A DNA stretch of 64,000 nt from Bifidobacterium moraviense (GTDB lineage: Bacteria > Actinomycetota > Actinomycetes > Actinomycetales > Bifidobacteriaceae), in assembly GCF_012932365.1 (NCBI RefSeq), contig NZ_JAAIIH010000004.1:1-64000 (forward strand). Direction: 5' to 3'. The position numbers and the translations under genes are program-made. The notes below the pieces were generated by a model, which saw only the letters and a list, made by a program, of their open reading frames with translations, was not told where the DNA came from and ran no database searches. Positions 43,358-51,906 of this stretch are shown here, one piece after another; the first letter of the stretch is position 1, and each line of letters begins with the position of its first letter.

Positions 43358-44422
43358 TCAGCCGGCGGGGAACACCGTGACCGGCTTGGCCTGGTGGCCG
43401 TTGGCGCGGTCGACGATGGCCACGAGATCGTCCTGCGCGACGGCCGCCGTGGGGCCCTGCACGCGGCGTTCGATGCGCCTGCCGTAGCGCAGCTCCGCGG
43501 CCTCGTCGGCGGTCACGTCGATGCTGGGCATGCTCAGGCGCGCGGCGGCGGCCGCGGGCAGCGCCCGGTCGATCAGCGCGAGCGCGCGCTGGGCTCCGGC
43601 GAGTCCTTCGGGCAGGTCGAGCACGGCGCGGTTGCGCGTGATCGTTTCGCCTTCGCGGTTCGTGAAGGTCCTGGCCTCGGCGTGGGCGGTGACGACGTGC
43701 CCGGCGAGCGCGGGATCGGCCAGATCGAAGCGTCCCACGCGGGTGCGGCGCAGACGGATCAGATGCCCGCCCACGCCGAGCAGCTCGCCCAGATCGCGCC
43801 CGAGCGAGCGGATGTACGTGCCGGACGAGCAGCTGACGCGCGCGTCCACGTCGATCACGGGCACGCGGACGCCGGTTTCGCGGTCGCCGCCCGCGGACGG
43901 GATCTCGGTCTCGCCGCGGCGCACGTCCAGCACCGTGAACTCCCCGATGGTCACCGGGCGCGCGGCGAGTTCGACGTCCCGCCCCTCGCGAGCCAGATCG
44001 TAGGCGCGCTGCCCGTCGATCTTGATGGCGGAGTACGTGCTCGGCACCTGCATGATCTCGCCGGTCAGATGTTCGGCGACGGTGCGTTCGATCGTCTCGC
44101 GCGTGAGCGTGCCGAGGCGCCCGGCGATGGTCTCGGCCGCGTCGGCCGTCTCCGGCAGCAGATCGCCGTCGGCGTCGTCGGTGGTGGTGCGCCGCCCGAG
44201 GCGGATCGTGGTCTCGTAGGTCTTGTCGTGTCCCACGATCGGGCTGAGCAGGCGCGTGGCCCGGCCGAATCCGACGATGAGCACGCCGGTGGCCATCGGG
44301 TCGAGCGTGCCCGCGTGGCCCACCTTCTTCAGGTGCAGCGCGCCGCGTACGGCGGCCACCACGTCGAAGCTGGTGACGCCCTGCGGCTTGTCGATGATGA
44401 TGAGACCGGATGTGTCTGGCAC
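43358..44422 (-). CDS. truB: tRNA pseudouridine(55) synthase TruB
   Basis: Converts uridine 55 in the T-loop of tRNAs to pseudouridine. The 354-aa protein begins at GTG (PDTSGLIIIDKPQGVTSF) with AAGGAG 5 nt upstream. The catalytic Asp is D41 in GHAGTLDPMATG. KTYET and the later RSLGRDLG are also family marks. The C-terminal part carries the PUA-like region. It lies between rbfA and ribF, with a degenerate repeat cluster in the 312-bp gap before it. Confidence 0.94.
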   Translation of the reverse strand: MPDTSGLIIIDKPQGVTSFDVVAAVRGALHLKKVGHAGTLDPMATGVLIVGFGRATRLLSPIVGHDKTYETTIRLGRRTTTDDADGDLLPETADAAETIAGRLGTLTRETIERTVAEHLTGEIMQVPSTYSAIKIDGQRAYDLAREGRDVELAARPVTIGEFTVLDVRRGETEIPSAGGDRETGVRVPVIDVDARVSCSSGTYIRSLGRDLGELLGVGGHLIRLRRTRVGRFDLADPALAGHVVTAHAEARTFTNREGETITRNRAVLDLPEGLAGAQRALALIDRALPAAAAARLSMPSIDVTADEAAELRYGRRIERRVQGPTAAVAQDDLVAIVDRANGHQAKPVTVFPAG

Positions 44423-44499
44423 GATGCTCCTTGCTCGTCGATTCCGTTGTATATGGCGCCTGCCCGCACGATCATGCCGCCCGCGCCCGCCTTCCCCGT

Positions 44500-44710
44500 C
44501 ATCCCGGACGGAGCGGCCCACGTTCGTGCCCCGTTCCAGACGGAGCGGTTCCACACCATCCCCGTCATCCTGAGCGGGGCGGCCTGCGCCCGTGTTCCCC
44601 GTCATCCTGAGCGGAGCGGCCTGCGCCTTCCCCGTCATCCTGAGCGGAGCGCGAAGCGCGGAGTCGAAGGATCCTTCGCCCGCCGACATCCCGTCTCCGC
44701 CCAGGATGCC
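44500..44710. repeat. Degenerate cluster of GTCATCCTGAGC half-units
   Basis: Between rbfA and truB there are four or five left-arm units (CCCGTCATCC(T/C)GAGCGG) at about 44500, 44560, 44598 and 44633. The last has a partial palindrome (GTCGAAGGATCCTTCGCC) but a decayed right arm ending near 44707. No gene is in this 312-bp gap. The units lie inside the operon, unlike most copies. Confidence 0.75.
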
Positions 44711-44734
44711 CGGAGACCCGTTCACCCCTTGGTT

Positions 44735-45241
44735 CTACTCCTCGGACTCGCCGTCCTCGTCGTCGTCCCAGTCATCCTCGTCCTCGTCCGCGGAATCCTC
44801 CGATTCCTCCTCGGGATGCCTGTACGGATCGGCGTCGCCGGCGTACTGCGCGGTGGCGCGGGCGCGGGCCAGCTCCTCGTCGCGCTTGCGTGCCACGGCG
44901 AGGATGTCCTCGATCTCGGTGGCTTCGCCGGGCACCTCGTCGAACACGAACTGCAGCTGCGGCGTCAGGCGCAGGCCGGCCTTGGTGCCCACGAGCGTGC
45001 GCAGACGTCCCTTGGCCTGGTCGAGCGCCTGCTGGGCGCGCTTGCGCTCGCCCTGCTCCTTGCCCTCATGGCCGAGCTGGGTCCAGTACACCTTGGCGAT
45101 CTGCAGATCGTTGGTGACTCGCACCTCGGTGATGGTCACGTTCGTCAGTCGCTTGTCGTGCAGCTGCGCCTCCATGGAGGACGCGATGACGCGCTGGATG
45201 AGCGCGGCGATGCGCGCCGCGCGGGGGTTGGTTCCTGCCAT
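44735..45241 (-). CDS. rbfA: Ribosome-binding factor A
   Basis: A cold-shock-related factor for 30S maturation that binds near 16S helix 1. The 168-aa protein has the KH-type core (IAALIQRVIASSMEAQL, TITEVRVTNDLQIAKVYW, LQFVFDE) and an unusually acidic C-terminal tail rich in Glu and Asp (about residues 140-168). The start MAGTNPRAARIAALI has AAAGGAACG upstream. It is separated from infB by 626 bp of repeats, an unusually wide gap in this otherwise compact operon. Confidence 0.93.
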   Translation of the reverse strand: MAGTNPRAARIAALIQRVIASSMEAQLHDKRLTNVTITEVRVTNDLQIAKVYWTQLGHEGKEQGERKRAQQALDQAKGRLRTLVGTKAGLRLTPQLQFVFDEVPGEATEIEDILAVARKRDEELARARATAQYAGDADPYRHPEEESEDSADEDEDDWDDDEDGESEE

Positions 45242-45416
45242 AACAACGTTCCTTTGCTTCCGGTGCGCCCGCATGGCCAAACCATGCGTCGCACGTATTA
45301 TGTGCGCCGCGTCCGTCACGCGCAGCGCCGCCCAGGCGCCCGGGCATGAGCCGGACGCGGCACTCGTACCATAGTCGCACATCCCCTACTCGAGCGAATT
45401 CGCTCGGAGCATGGGA

Positions 45417-45562
45417 TATCTGCATAGTCAGGGGCAGATTTCGACGTCCGCGGGAAGGTATCTGCATAGTCAGGGGCAGATTTCGACGTCCGCGGGAAGG
45501 TATCTGCATAGTCAGGGGCAGATTTCGACGTCCGCGGGAAGGTATCTGCATAGTCAGGGGCA
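45417..45562. repeat. 42-bp minisatellite in the infB-rbfA gap
   Basis: TATCTGCATAGTCAGGGGCA begins at 45417, 45459, 45501 and 45543, an exact 42-bp period; the first three units are full and identical apart from edges, the fourth is partial. Each unit holds an internal inverted pair ATCTG/CAGAT. As 42 is a multiple of three, all frames stay open through it, producing misleading repeat-containing ORFs. Confidence 0.95.
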
Positions 45563-45654
45563 CCTTGGGACCGATACCGCCCGTATGGCGTCATCGGCAT
45601 CGTTGCAATTCCGCGGATCCGTCATGCCGCCGTGCGCATGCGGCCCGCGCAAGG

Positions 45655-45718
45655 CACCCTGACTATGCAGATATCTGCCTGCAACGGCCCGAATCTGCCC
45701 CTGACTCCGCAGATATCC
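45655..45718. repeat. Inverted copies of the 42-bp repeat core
   Basis: CACCCTGACTATGCAGATATC (first 20 nt at 45655) and AATCTGCCCCTGACTCCGCA (45692) are reverse-complement copies of the TATCTGCATAGTCAGGGGCAGATT core. Together with the direct array they can form long hairpins in a transcript crossing from infB to rbfA. Confidence 0.8.
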
Positions 45719-45770
45719 CGACCGGCCGAAGGCGTGCGACGCGTGCCCGGCGCATATCCGGCATGCGAAG

Positions 45771-45808
45771 GGGCGCCCTGCCGCCGGTCGTGCCGGCGGT
45801 GGGCGCCC
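45771..45808 (-). terminator. Strong hairpin after infB
   Basis: Arms GGGCGCCC-TG-CCGCCGG and CCGGCGG-T-GGGCGCCC form a stem with one small bulge and a 5-nt loop, about 60 bp after the infB stop on the minus strand. CTTCGC follows. It may separate infB from rbfA transcription. GTCCGG-rich palindromes lie between it and infB. Confidence 0.55.
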
Positions 45809-45867
45809 CCGCGTGGGCCGGTCCGGTCCGGACCGGATCAGACCGGGTCGGACCGGACCTCGAGCGC

Positions 45868-48822
45868 CTACTTGCGCTCGACCTCCTGCATCTCGAAGGT
45901 CTCGATGATGTCGCCGAGCTGGATGTCGTTGAAGGAGCCAAGGTTGATGCCGGCCTCGTAGCCTTCCTTGACGGACTGCACGTCGTCCTTGAAGCGACGC
46001 AGCGAGGAGATCTCCAGGTCGTTGACCGTGGCGATGCCGTTGCGCAGGATGCGGCACTTGGTACCGCGCTTGACCTCGCCGTCCTGCACCATGACGCCGG
46101 CGATGTTGCCGAACTTGGAGGAACGGAAGATCTCGCGGATCTCGCTGTGCGACGTGACGACCTCTTCGAACTCCGGCTTGAGCATGCCCTTGAGGGATGC
46201 CTCGACGTCCTCGATGGCCTTGTAGATGATCGAGTAGTACTTGATCTCCACGCCCTCGCGGTCGGCGAGGTCCTGCACCTGACGGTTCGGACGCACGTTG
46301 AAGCCGATGATGACGGCCTTGTCCACGGAGGCGAGGTTGACGTCGTTCTGCGTGATGGCGCCGACGCCGCGGTGGATCACCTGGATGCCCACCTCGTCCG
46401 ACACCTCGATCTTCATCAGGGAGTCCTCGAGCGCCTCGACGGAGCCGGAGGAATCGCCCTTGATGACGATGTTGAGCATGTCGATCTCGGCCTTGGCGAA
46501 CTGCTCCTTGAGGCTCTCGAGCGAGACGACCTTGCGGCGCTTGGCCAGCTGAGCGGCGCGCTCGGTGGCCTGGCGCTTCTCGGCGATCTGACGGGCCGTG
46601 CGGTCGTCCGGGGCGACGAGGAACAGGTCGCCTGCGGTCGGCACGGAGGTCAGGCCGAGCACCTGCACCGGCGTGGACGGGGTGGCCTCGTCCATCGTCT
46701 TGCCGTTCTCGTCGAGCATGGCGCGGACGCGGCCGTACGACGTGCCGGCGACGATGGCGTCGCCCACGTGCAGGGTGCCCTGCTGCACCAGCACGGTGGC
46801 CACGGCACCGCGGCCCTTGTCGAGTCGGGCCTCGATGGTGGCGCCGCGGGCGTCCATGTCGGGGTTGGCGCGCAGATCGAGATCGGCGTCGGCCGTGAGC
46901 AGCACGGCCTCGAGGAGCTTGTCCACGTTGGTGCCCTGCTTGGCGGAGATGTCGACGAACATGGTGTCGCCGCCGTACTCCTCCGGCACGAGGCCGTACT
47001 CGGTGAGCTGGCCGCGCACCTTCTCCGGGTTCGCGCCGGGCTTGTCGATCTTGTTGACCGCCACGACGATCGGCACGTGGGCCGCCTGCGCGTGGTTGAT
47101 GGCCTCGACGGTCTGCGGCATCACGCCGTCGTCCGCAGCGACCACGATGATCGCCACGTCGGTGATCTCGGCACCGCGGGCACGCATGGCGGTGAACGCC
47201 TCGTGGCCCGGGGTGTCGAGGAACGTGATCTTGCGCTTCTCGCCGTCCAGCGTGACGGTGACCTGGTAGGCGCCGATGCGCTGGGTGATGCCGCCGGCCT
47301 CGCCCTCGATGACGTTGGTCTTGCGGATCGTGTCGAGCAGTCGGGTCTTGCCGTGGTCGACGTGGCCCATGACGGTGACGACCGGCGGACGCGGCTTGAG
47401 GTCCTCGTCCTCCTGCAGCTCCTCCTCGTCCAGGTCGATGTCGAACTGCTGGAGCAGCTCCTTGTCCTCCTCCTCGGCGGAGACGAGCTGGATGTTCCAG
47501 CCGATCTCCTCTCCCAGGATCTGGAAGGTGGACTCGTCGAGGGACTGCGTGGCCGTGGCCATCTCGCCCAGGTGGAAGAGCACGGTCACCAGCGCGGCCG
47601 GATTGACGTTGATCTTCTCGGCCAGATCGGCGAGGGACGCGCCCTGACGCAGACGGATGGTCTGTCCGTTGCCGCTCGGGATGCGCACGCCGCCGATGGT
47701 CGGTGCCTTCAGCTCCTCGTACTCATGACGCTTCGCCAGCCTGTTCTTGCGGGCCTTCGAGGACTTGCCGCCCTGACGGCCGAACGCGCCCGCGGCACCG
47801 CCGCGACCGCCGCGACCGCCGCGCGCGGGTCCGTTGGACGGACCGCCGGAGCTCGGGAAGTTGCTGCCGCCCTGGCCGCCGAAACGGCCGCCGCCCTGAC
47901 CCGGACGACCGGTGCCGGCTCCCTGTCCGGGACGGCTGTGGCCCCACTGGCCCGGCTTGGCGCCGGTGCCCTGACCCGGACGGCCGCGGAAGCCTCCGCG
48001 TCCCGCGCCGCCCTGACCGGGACGGCCGCCACGGCCGCGACCGTCGTTGACGGTGGGGCGTGCCATGGGATGCGGACGGGGGATGTCGTTGGGCGTGGGC
48101 GTGCTCATGCCCTGACGACGGCTGAACGGGTTGTTGCCCGGACGCGGCGCGCCTGCGCCGGCGCCGCCGTGCGGACGGGGAGCGGGCGCCGCGCCGCCGC
48201 GGGGACGCGGGATGTTCGGGACGGCGTTGGAGCCGCCCTGCTGGCCGCCCTGATGCTGCGGGCGCGGACCGGGACGGTGCTCGCCGCGGTTGCCCTCGCC
48301 GGGGCGGCCGCCGCGCGGCTCGCCATTGCGCGAATGCTGGTGCTGCTGGTGACGCGGGTCCATGGGGCGCGGGCCGGGACGGCCGGCGGAGGCGCCGGAG
48401 CCGTTGCCGGCGGCGGAAGCGCCGGGAACCGCGGGACGCGGCTGCTGCGGGGCCGGCGCATGGGGCGCGTGCGGCGCGGGCACCTGCGCGGACGGGGCCG
48501 CGGGGCGTGCGGCCGGGGTGCGGCGGGACTCGCCGCGCTCCGCGGTGCGCTCGGCGCGCTGCTGCGGACCGGGAACCGGCTGACGGGACTGCTGCGGCTT
48601 GTGCGGCTGCGCGGGCTTGGGCGCGGCGGCCTTGGAGGCGCCGCCCTTCGCGGCGTTGGGGTCCTGCTGCGGGAACGCCGCCTTGAGCTTGCGGACCACC
48701 GGGGCCTCCACGGTGGAGGATGCGGACTTGACGAACTCACCCATGTCCTTGAGCTTCTCAAGGACGGTCTTGCTGTCGACGCCAAGGGCCTTGGCTAATT
48801 CATACACGCGTGCTTTGGGCAC
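45868..48822 (-). CDS. infB: Translation initiation factor IF-2
   Basis: A GTPase that places initiator tRNA on the 30S subunit. The 984-aa protein starts with the IF2-N domain ([19 protein letters not shown]), then about 330 residues of Pro/Gly/Arg/Ala-rich linker ([14 protein letters not shown]), a second IF2-N-like piece, and the GTPase with G1 [19 protein letters not shown] and [11 protein letters not shown], followed by the C-terminal domains. The start is GTG at 48822 with AGGAGA 8 nt upstream; the nearby ATG is out of frame. It is the main ORF of the nusA operon. Confidence 0.96.
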   Translation of the reverse strand: MPKARVYELAKALGVDSKTVLEKLKDMGEFVKSASSTVEAPVVRKLKAAFPQQDPNAAKGGASKAAAPKPAQPHKPQQSRQPVPGPQQRAERTAERGESRRTPAARPAAPSAQVPAPHAPHAPAPQQPRPAVPGASAAGNGSGASAGRPGPRPMDPRHQQHQHSRNGEPRGGRPGEGNRGEHRPGPRPQHQGGQQGGSNAVPNIPRPRGGAAPAPRPHGGAGAGAPRPGNNPFSRRQGMSTPTPNDIPRPHPMARPTVNDGRGRGGRPGQGGAGRGGFRGRPGQGTGAKPGQWGHSRPGQGAGTGRPGQGGGRFGGQGGSNFPSSGGPSNGPARGGRGGRGGAAGAFGRQGGKSSKARKNRLAKRHEYEELKAPTIGGVRIPSGNGQTIRLRQGASLADLAEKINVNPAALVTVLFHLGEMATATQSLDESTFQILGEEIGWNIQLVSAEEEDKELLQQFDIDLDEEELQEDEDLKPRPPVVTVMGHVDHGKTRLLDTIRKTNVIEGEAGGITQRIGAYQVTVTLDGEKRKITFLDTPGHEAFTAMRARGAEITDVAIIVVAADDGVMPQTVEAINHAQAAHVPIVVAVNKIDKPGANPEKVRGQLTEYGLVPEEYGGDTMFVDISAKQGTNVDKLLEAVLLTADADLDLRANPDMDARGATIEARLDKGRGAVATVLVQQGTLHVGDAIVAGTSYGRVRAMLDENGKTMDEATPSTPVQVLGLTSVPTAGDLFLVAPDDRTARQIAEKRQATERAAQLAKRRKVVSLESLKEQFAKAEIDMLNIVIKGDSSGSVEALEDSLMKIEVSDEVGIQVIHRGVGAITQNDVNLASVDKAVIIGFNVRPNRQVQDLADREGVEIKYYSIIYKAIEDVEASLKGMLKPEFEEVVTSHSEIREIFRSSKFGNIAGVMVQDGEVKRGTKCRILRNGIATVNDLEISSLRRFKDDVQSVKEGYEAGINLGSFNDIQLGDIIETFEMQEVERK

Positions 48823-49033
48823 TCATTTCTCCTATCCATGAGCCGCGCGCATGGGTCGGCGCGGCTATCGTCCGATGACGGTGAACTGTTCCTCGCTCAT
48901 CGTGCGACCATGATCGTGATTACCTCGTCTCTGTGCCGAATTCGGGCATAGTTGACCCATTTCGGATATCGAGACAAGCATACCCATCCCCATGGATGAG
49001 TGACGGACGGGTGTCAGGACCGGGAACGACGAA

Positions 49034-49068
49034 CGCGGCGGAACGGTCACCGTGACCGTTCCGCCGCG
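49034..49068. terminator. Near-perfect 35-bp palindrome between nusA and infB
   Basis: 17-bp arms (CGCGGCGGAACGGTCAC and its complement) are separated by one base. It lies about 45 bp after the nusA stop. No T-run follows on the minus strand. It could be an attenuator, an RNA-processing site or a protein-binding palindrome. The rest of the 289-bp gap shows no supported gene. Confidence 0.6.
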
Positions 49069-49111
49069 TGGGAATGCCGGATGAACGCCCGGAACGTCCG
49101 GGCGGCGCCGA

Positions 49112-50179
49112 TCAGTCCTGAGCCTGCTCCGCGCCCTGCTCCGCCGCACCCTGCTGGGCCTGCGCGCGCAGCTTGGCGGCGTGCGCCTCCGCGGACTCGA
49201 TGCCGATCTTCCAGCCGGTGAGCTTGGCCGCCAGACGGGCGTTCTGGCCCTCCTTGCCGATGGCGAGCGAGAGCTGGTTGTCGTGGATGAACGCGATGGC
49301 GGTCTTGTTCTTCTCGCTGATCACCTGCACGCCGGTGGCCACGGCCGGCGAGAGCGCGGCGGCCACGAACTTGGCCGGATCGCTGGACCAGTCGACGATG
49401 TCGATCTTCTCCGGGCCGAGGTTCTCCATCACGGCGCGCACGCGGGCGCCGCCGGGGCCGATCAGCGCGCCCTTGGGGTTGACGCCCTCGGTGTTGGCGC
49501 GCACCGCGATCTTGGTGCGGGCGCCGGCCTCGCGCGCGATCGCCATGATCGACACGGCGCCGGAGACCAGCTCCGGGACCTCGCGCTCGAACAGGCGGCG
49601 CACCAGCTCCGGATGGGAGCGGGACACGATGATCTCCGGACCCTTGAGACCGCGGGACACGTTGACCACGTACACGCGCACGCGCTCGCCGTGGCGGTAG
49701 CGCTCGCCGGGCACCTGCTCGCGGCGCGGCAGCAGCGCCTCCACGTCGCCCACGGCCACGTGCACGTTGGCGGGATCCTTGGCGTCCTGCTGCACGATGC
49801 CGGTGATGAGCTTGCCCTTCTGCCCGGAGAACGCACCGAAGACCTTCTCGTCCTCCACCTTGCGGAAGAGCAGGGTGAACACCTGGCGCGCGGTGGAGGC
49901 CGCCAGACGACCGAAGTCCTTGGGGGTGTCGTCGTACTCCTCGCTCAGCTTCGGGGCCGGATGCGGATTCTCCTCGGTGGGCTCCTGCGGGATCTCGTCC
50001 TGGGCCCAGACGGTGAACGTGCCGGCGCGGTCGTCCAGCTCCACGCGGGCATGCTTGGCGGCGTGCGGGGTCTTCAGGTACGCCATGCGCAGCGCCTCTT
50101 CGAGCGCCGAATCCAGAGTCGCCCGGTCGATCCCCTGCTCGACGGCCAACTGATGCATGCTTGCCAGGTCCAGTTCCAT
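49112..50179 (-). CDS. nusA: Transcription termination/antitermination factor NusA
   Basis: An RNA polymerase accessory factor for pausing, termination and antitermination. The 355-aa protein has the N-terminal RNAP-binding domain (about 1-130), the S1 domain (GERYRHGERVRVYVVNV), KH1 (GAVSIMAIAREAGARTKIAV, IGPGGARVRAVMENLG) and KH2 (LSLAIGKEGQNARLAAKLTG). It lacks the C-terminal acidic repeats, as is normal in actinobacteria. AGGAGGTC gives a strong ribosome site. First gene of the operon. Confidence 0.96.
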   Translation of the reverse strand: MELDLASMHQLAVEQGIDRATLDSALEEALRMAYLKTPHAAKHARVELDDRAGTFTVWAQDEIPQEPTEENPHPAPKLSEEYDDTPKDFGRLAASTARQVFTLLFRKVEDEKVFGAFSGQKGKLITGIVQQDAKDPANVHVAVGDVEALLPRREQVPGERYRHGERVRVYVVNVSRGLKGPEIIVSRSHPELVRRLFEREVPELVSGAVSIMAIAREAGARTKIAVRANTEGVNPKGALIGPGGARVRAVMENLGPEKIDIVDWSSDPAKFVAAALSPAVATGVQVISEKNKTAIAFIHDNQLSLAIGKEGQNARLAAKLTGWKIGIESAEAHAAKLRAQAQQGAAEQGAEQAQD

Positions 50180-50243
50180 TCCTAAAGACCTCCTTATGAA
50201 GTTATCGTCTCGATAGACGTGCCCTACGGTCGGTAATGGCTAT

Positions 50244-50249
50244 TAGTCT
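50244..50249 (+). promoter_or_regulatory. -10 of a probable leaderless lipoprotein-gene promoter
   Basis: TAGTCT ends 8 nt before the ATG of the lipoprotein gene; no ribosome site lies between. Confidence 0.45.
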
Positions 50250-50257
50250 ACCGATTC

Positions 50258-51181
50258 ATGAAGACACGCAGGTTTCGGGGATTCCACGGTTTTGCCAGGG
50301 GCGCGGCGGCATGCGCCGTCACGGTCGCGATGACCGCGCTGGCGTCGTGCTCCCCCGCCGCGTGGATGCCGCGCGTCGAGGGACGGCTCGAGGCCGAGCT
50401 CGCCCCGGACTCCTGCGAGCGTCTGCTGGCCCAGGCCGAGGACGCGCGCGACGCGGCGAACGCGCCCGTCTCCGCCGCGCGCACCGACGCCGGCCGCATC
50501 GGCGCCGGAAACCTCACCCGCTGGCAGCGCCTCGCCGGCGCCGAATCCGCGCGCGCCCTGTGGCGTCAGGTCGCCGTCTCGTGTCCCGGACGCTTCGCCG
50601 AGGGCGTGCTGTCCTCCGCGCAGATGGACCGCCGCGCCGTCGCCCTGGCGGACGCCGCGCACACGCACTACGTCTCCGCGGCCGATGGCGGCACGGTGAT
50701 CGACGAGAGCACGAAGCTGGTCATCGCCAGCGACGTGGCCGGCACCATGGCCACCGCGCAGGACCGGGCCGCGTTCGCCTACGAGATCCTCGCCTCGCGC
50801 CATCGCGCCGACTCCTCAGCCCTGCTGACGCTGAGCGAACGCCACAGGACACTGGCCGCCGGGTTCGCCGCGCGCACCAAGGACGACGACGCGCGCAGGA
50901 AGGTCTACTCCGTGCAGCAGCTGATCGCCTCACCGGACGCCGTGGCCGACGCCGCCACCGGACTGCGCGTGCCCACCGTCTCCGCGGTCGCGATGGATCT
51001 GGTGCGCGAGCAGCTCGCCGACCTCACCGATGACGACGGCTCCGACGCCACCATCATCGCCGACGAATCCACCGCGCGCACGCTGGCCGACCTGCTCGCC
51101 GAGGAGGCGTCCAAGGCGCTGGAGCTCGGCTTCCCCTCGTTCGACGCCGCGCTGTTCGCCACGCGTGTTGACGAATCCTGA
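50258..51181 (+). CDS. Putative lipoprotein of unknown function
   Basis: A 307-aa protein with a lipoprotein signal: basic start (MKTRRFRGFHGFARG), a short hydrophobic stretch, and the lipobox ALASC with C31 as the lipid-modified residue. The mature part is Ala- and Asp-rich and helical, with no recognised motif; DUF4439-like ferritin folds are a possible match given segments such as AFAYEILASRHRADSSALLT, but this is a guess. It is divergent from nusA and followed by tRNA-Ser. Confidence 0.75.
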   Translation: MKTRRFRGFHGFARGAAACAVTVAMTALASCSPAAWMPRVEGRLEAELAPDSCERLLAQAEDARDAANAPVSAARTDAGRIGAGNLTRWQRLAGAESARALWRQVAVSCPGRFAEGVLSSAQMDRRAVALADAAHTHYVSAADGGTVIDESTKLVIASDVAGTMATAQDRAAFAYEILASRHRADSSALLTLSERHRTLAAGFAARTKDDDARRKVYSVQQLIASPDAVADAATGLRVPTVSAVAMDLVREQLADLTDDDGSDATIIADESTARTLADLLAEEASKALELGFPSFDAALFATRVDES

Positions 51182-51247
51182 TTCTGTGGCATAATGAACA
51201 AGTTGCTTTGCACAGGTCGGTCGGTCCGACCGGCTGGCGACGTGACT

Positions 51248-51333
51248 GGATAAGTGTCCGAGCGGTCTAAGGAGCACGCCTCGAAAGCGTGTGAGGGCAA
51301 CCCCCTCCGCGAGTTCGAATCTCGCCTTATCCG
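51248..51333 (+). tRNA. tRNA-Ser (CGA)
   Basis: Acceptor GGATAAG/CTTATCC (with discriminator G), an anticodon loop CTCGAAA giving CGA, a long variable arm (GAGGGCAACCCCCTC) and T-arm GCGAGTTCGAATCTCGC. CCA is not encoded. Confidence 0.95.
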
Positions 51334-51340
51334 CGTTTCA

Positions 51341-51369
51341 GGGTTCCGGGTTCGCCCGGAACCCTTTTT
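51341..51369 (+). terminator. tRNA-Ser(CGA) terminator
   Basis: A perfect 10-bp stem GGGTTCCGGG/CCCGGAACCC closed by a TTCG tetraloop is followed by TTTTT. Confidence 0.93.
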
Positions 51370-51404
51370 CGTTGCCTCCGTTGCCTCCCCAGCGGTCCCT
51401 ACGT

Positions 51405-51539
51405 CTACAGTTCGATGCCGTACTGCGCGTAGGCGTAGCTGTCGAACCCGCGCTCCGCGTCGGCGTCCGCGCCGGCTCCGGTCCCGATGATCGCTCCCAT
51501 GACGATTCCGGCGTGATGATGGATGTCGTTCTCCTGCAT
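51405..51539 (-). CDS. 44-residue orphan small protein
   Basis: An ATG preceded by CAAGGAGCCATC (AAGGAG, 5 nt spacing) opens a 44-aa frame: N-terminal MQENDIHHHAG, a Gly/Ala/Ile-rich middle (IVMGAIIGTGAGADADAE) and an aromatic end (FDSYAYAQYGIEL). It is not in the shadow of another gene, and the ribosome site is stronger than chance. I know no relative. The shape (polar start, Gly-rich middle, Tyr-rich end) could fit a secreted or modified peptide precursor, but there are no modification or export genes nearby. Its upstream DNA holds the second 62-bp palindrome array. Confidence 0.55.
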   Translation of the reverse strand: MQENDIHHHAGIVMGAIIGTGAGADADAERGFDSYAYAQYGIEL

Positions 51540-51669
51540 GATGGCTCCTTGCCGTGGTTCCGATGTCACCTCCGGCTTATCCGACTCCCGTTTCCGCCGC
51601 GTATGCATTCGGGGAACGGCAGGTGAACCCGCGCGGAACATCGCGTCACGCCTACGGAGCGCCGTCCGT

Positions 51670-51867
51670 CGCAACGTTGCGATGATCGACCATCGAGAAG
51701 ACGCCACAGCACCGCCACGACGGCTCCTCACCGCAACGTTGCGACGAACGACCACCCCGGGACCCGATCACACCGCACAACATGGTCGTCTACCGCAACG
51801 TTGCGACGATCGACCATCGAGGAGACGCCGCGGCACCGCCACGACGGTCATCCGCCGCAACGTTGCG
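51670..51867. repeat. Array of four CGCAACGTTGCG palindromes at exactly 62-bp spacing (locus 2)
   Basis: The palindrome starts at 51670, 51732, 51794 and 51856, the same count and period as the array at 21107. Copies are followed by (A)YGA(T/A)CGACCA. The 50-bp intervals 1 and 3 resemble each other, but interval 2 differs and yet has the same length; apart from the flanking GACCA block they do not resemble locus 1. The array lies between the 44-aa ORF and the transglutaminase stop. Confidence 0.95.
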
Positions 51868-51906
51868 GCGACGGGCCATGCGGCCGACTCAGCAGCCCCG
51901 CCGCGC

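Noticed and set aside
45417..45562. CRISPR array in the infB-rbfA gap
   Set aside because: Units are identical over the whole 42 bp with no unique spacers, so it is a minisatellite.
45316..45600. Repeat protein with 14-residue units (PDYADTFPRTSKSA and PLTMQIPSRGRRNL in different frames)
   Set aside because: A translation artefact of the 42-bp minisatellite, which is open in several frames; no ribosome site or homology.
45346..48798. A 1150-codon open frame on the plus strand opposite infB, and other very long antisense frames (1736-3985, 3989-6043, 8407-10929, 31274-33136)
   Set aside because: They are products of high GC bias opposite real genes, have no ribosome site, and give low-complexity His/Val/Gly/Arg-rich proteins.
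48898..48933. 11-codon leader ORF (MSEEQFTVIGR) before infB
   Set aside because: No clear ribosome site and too short to judge.
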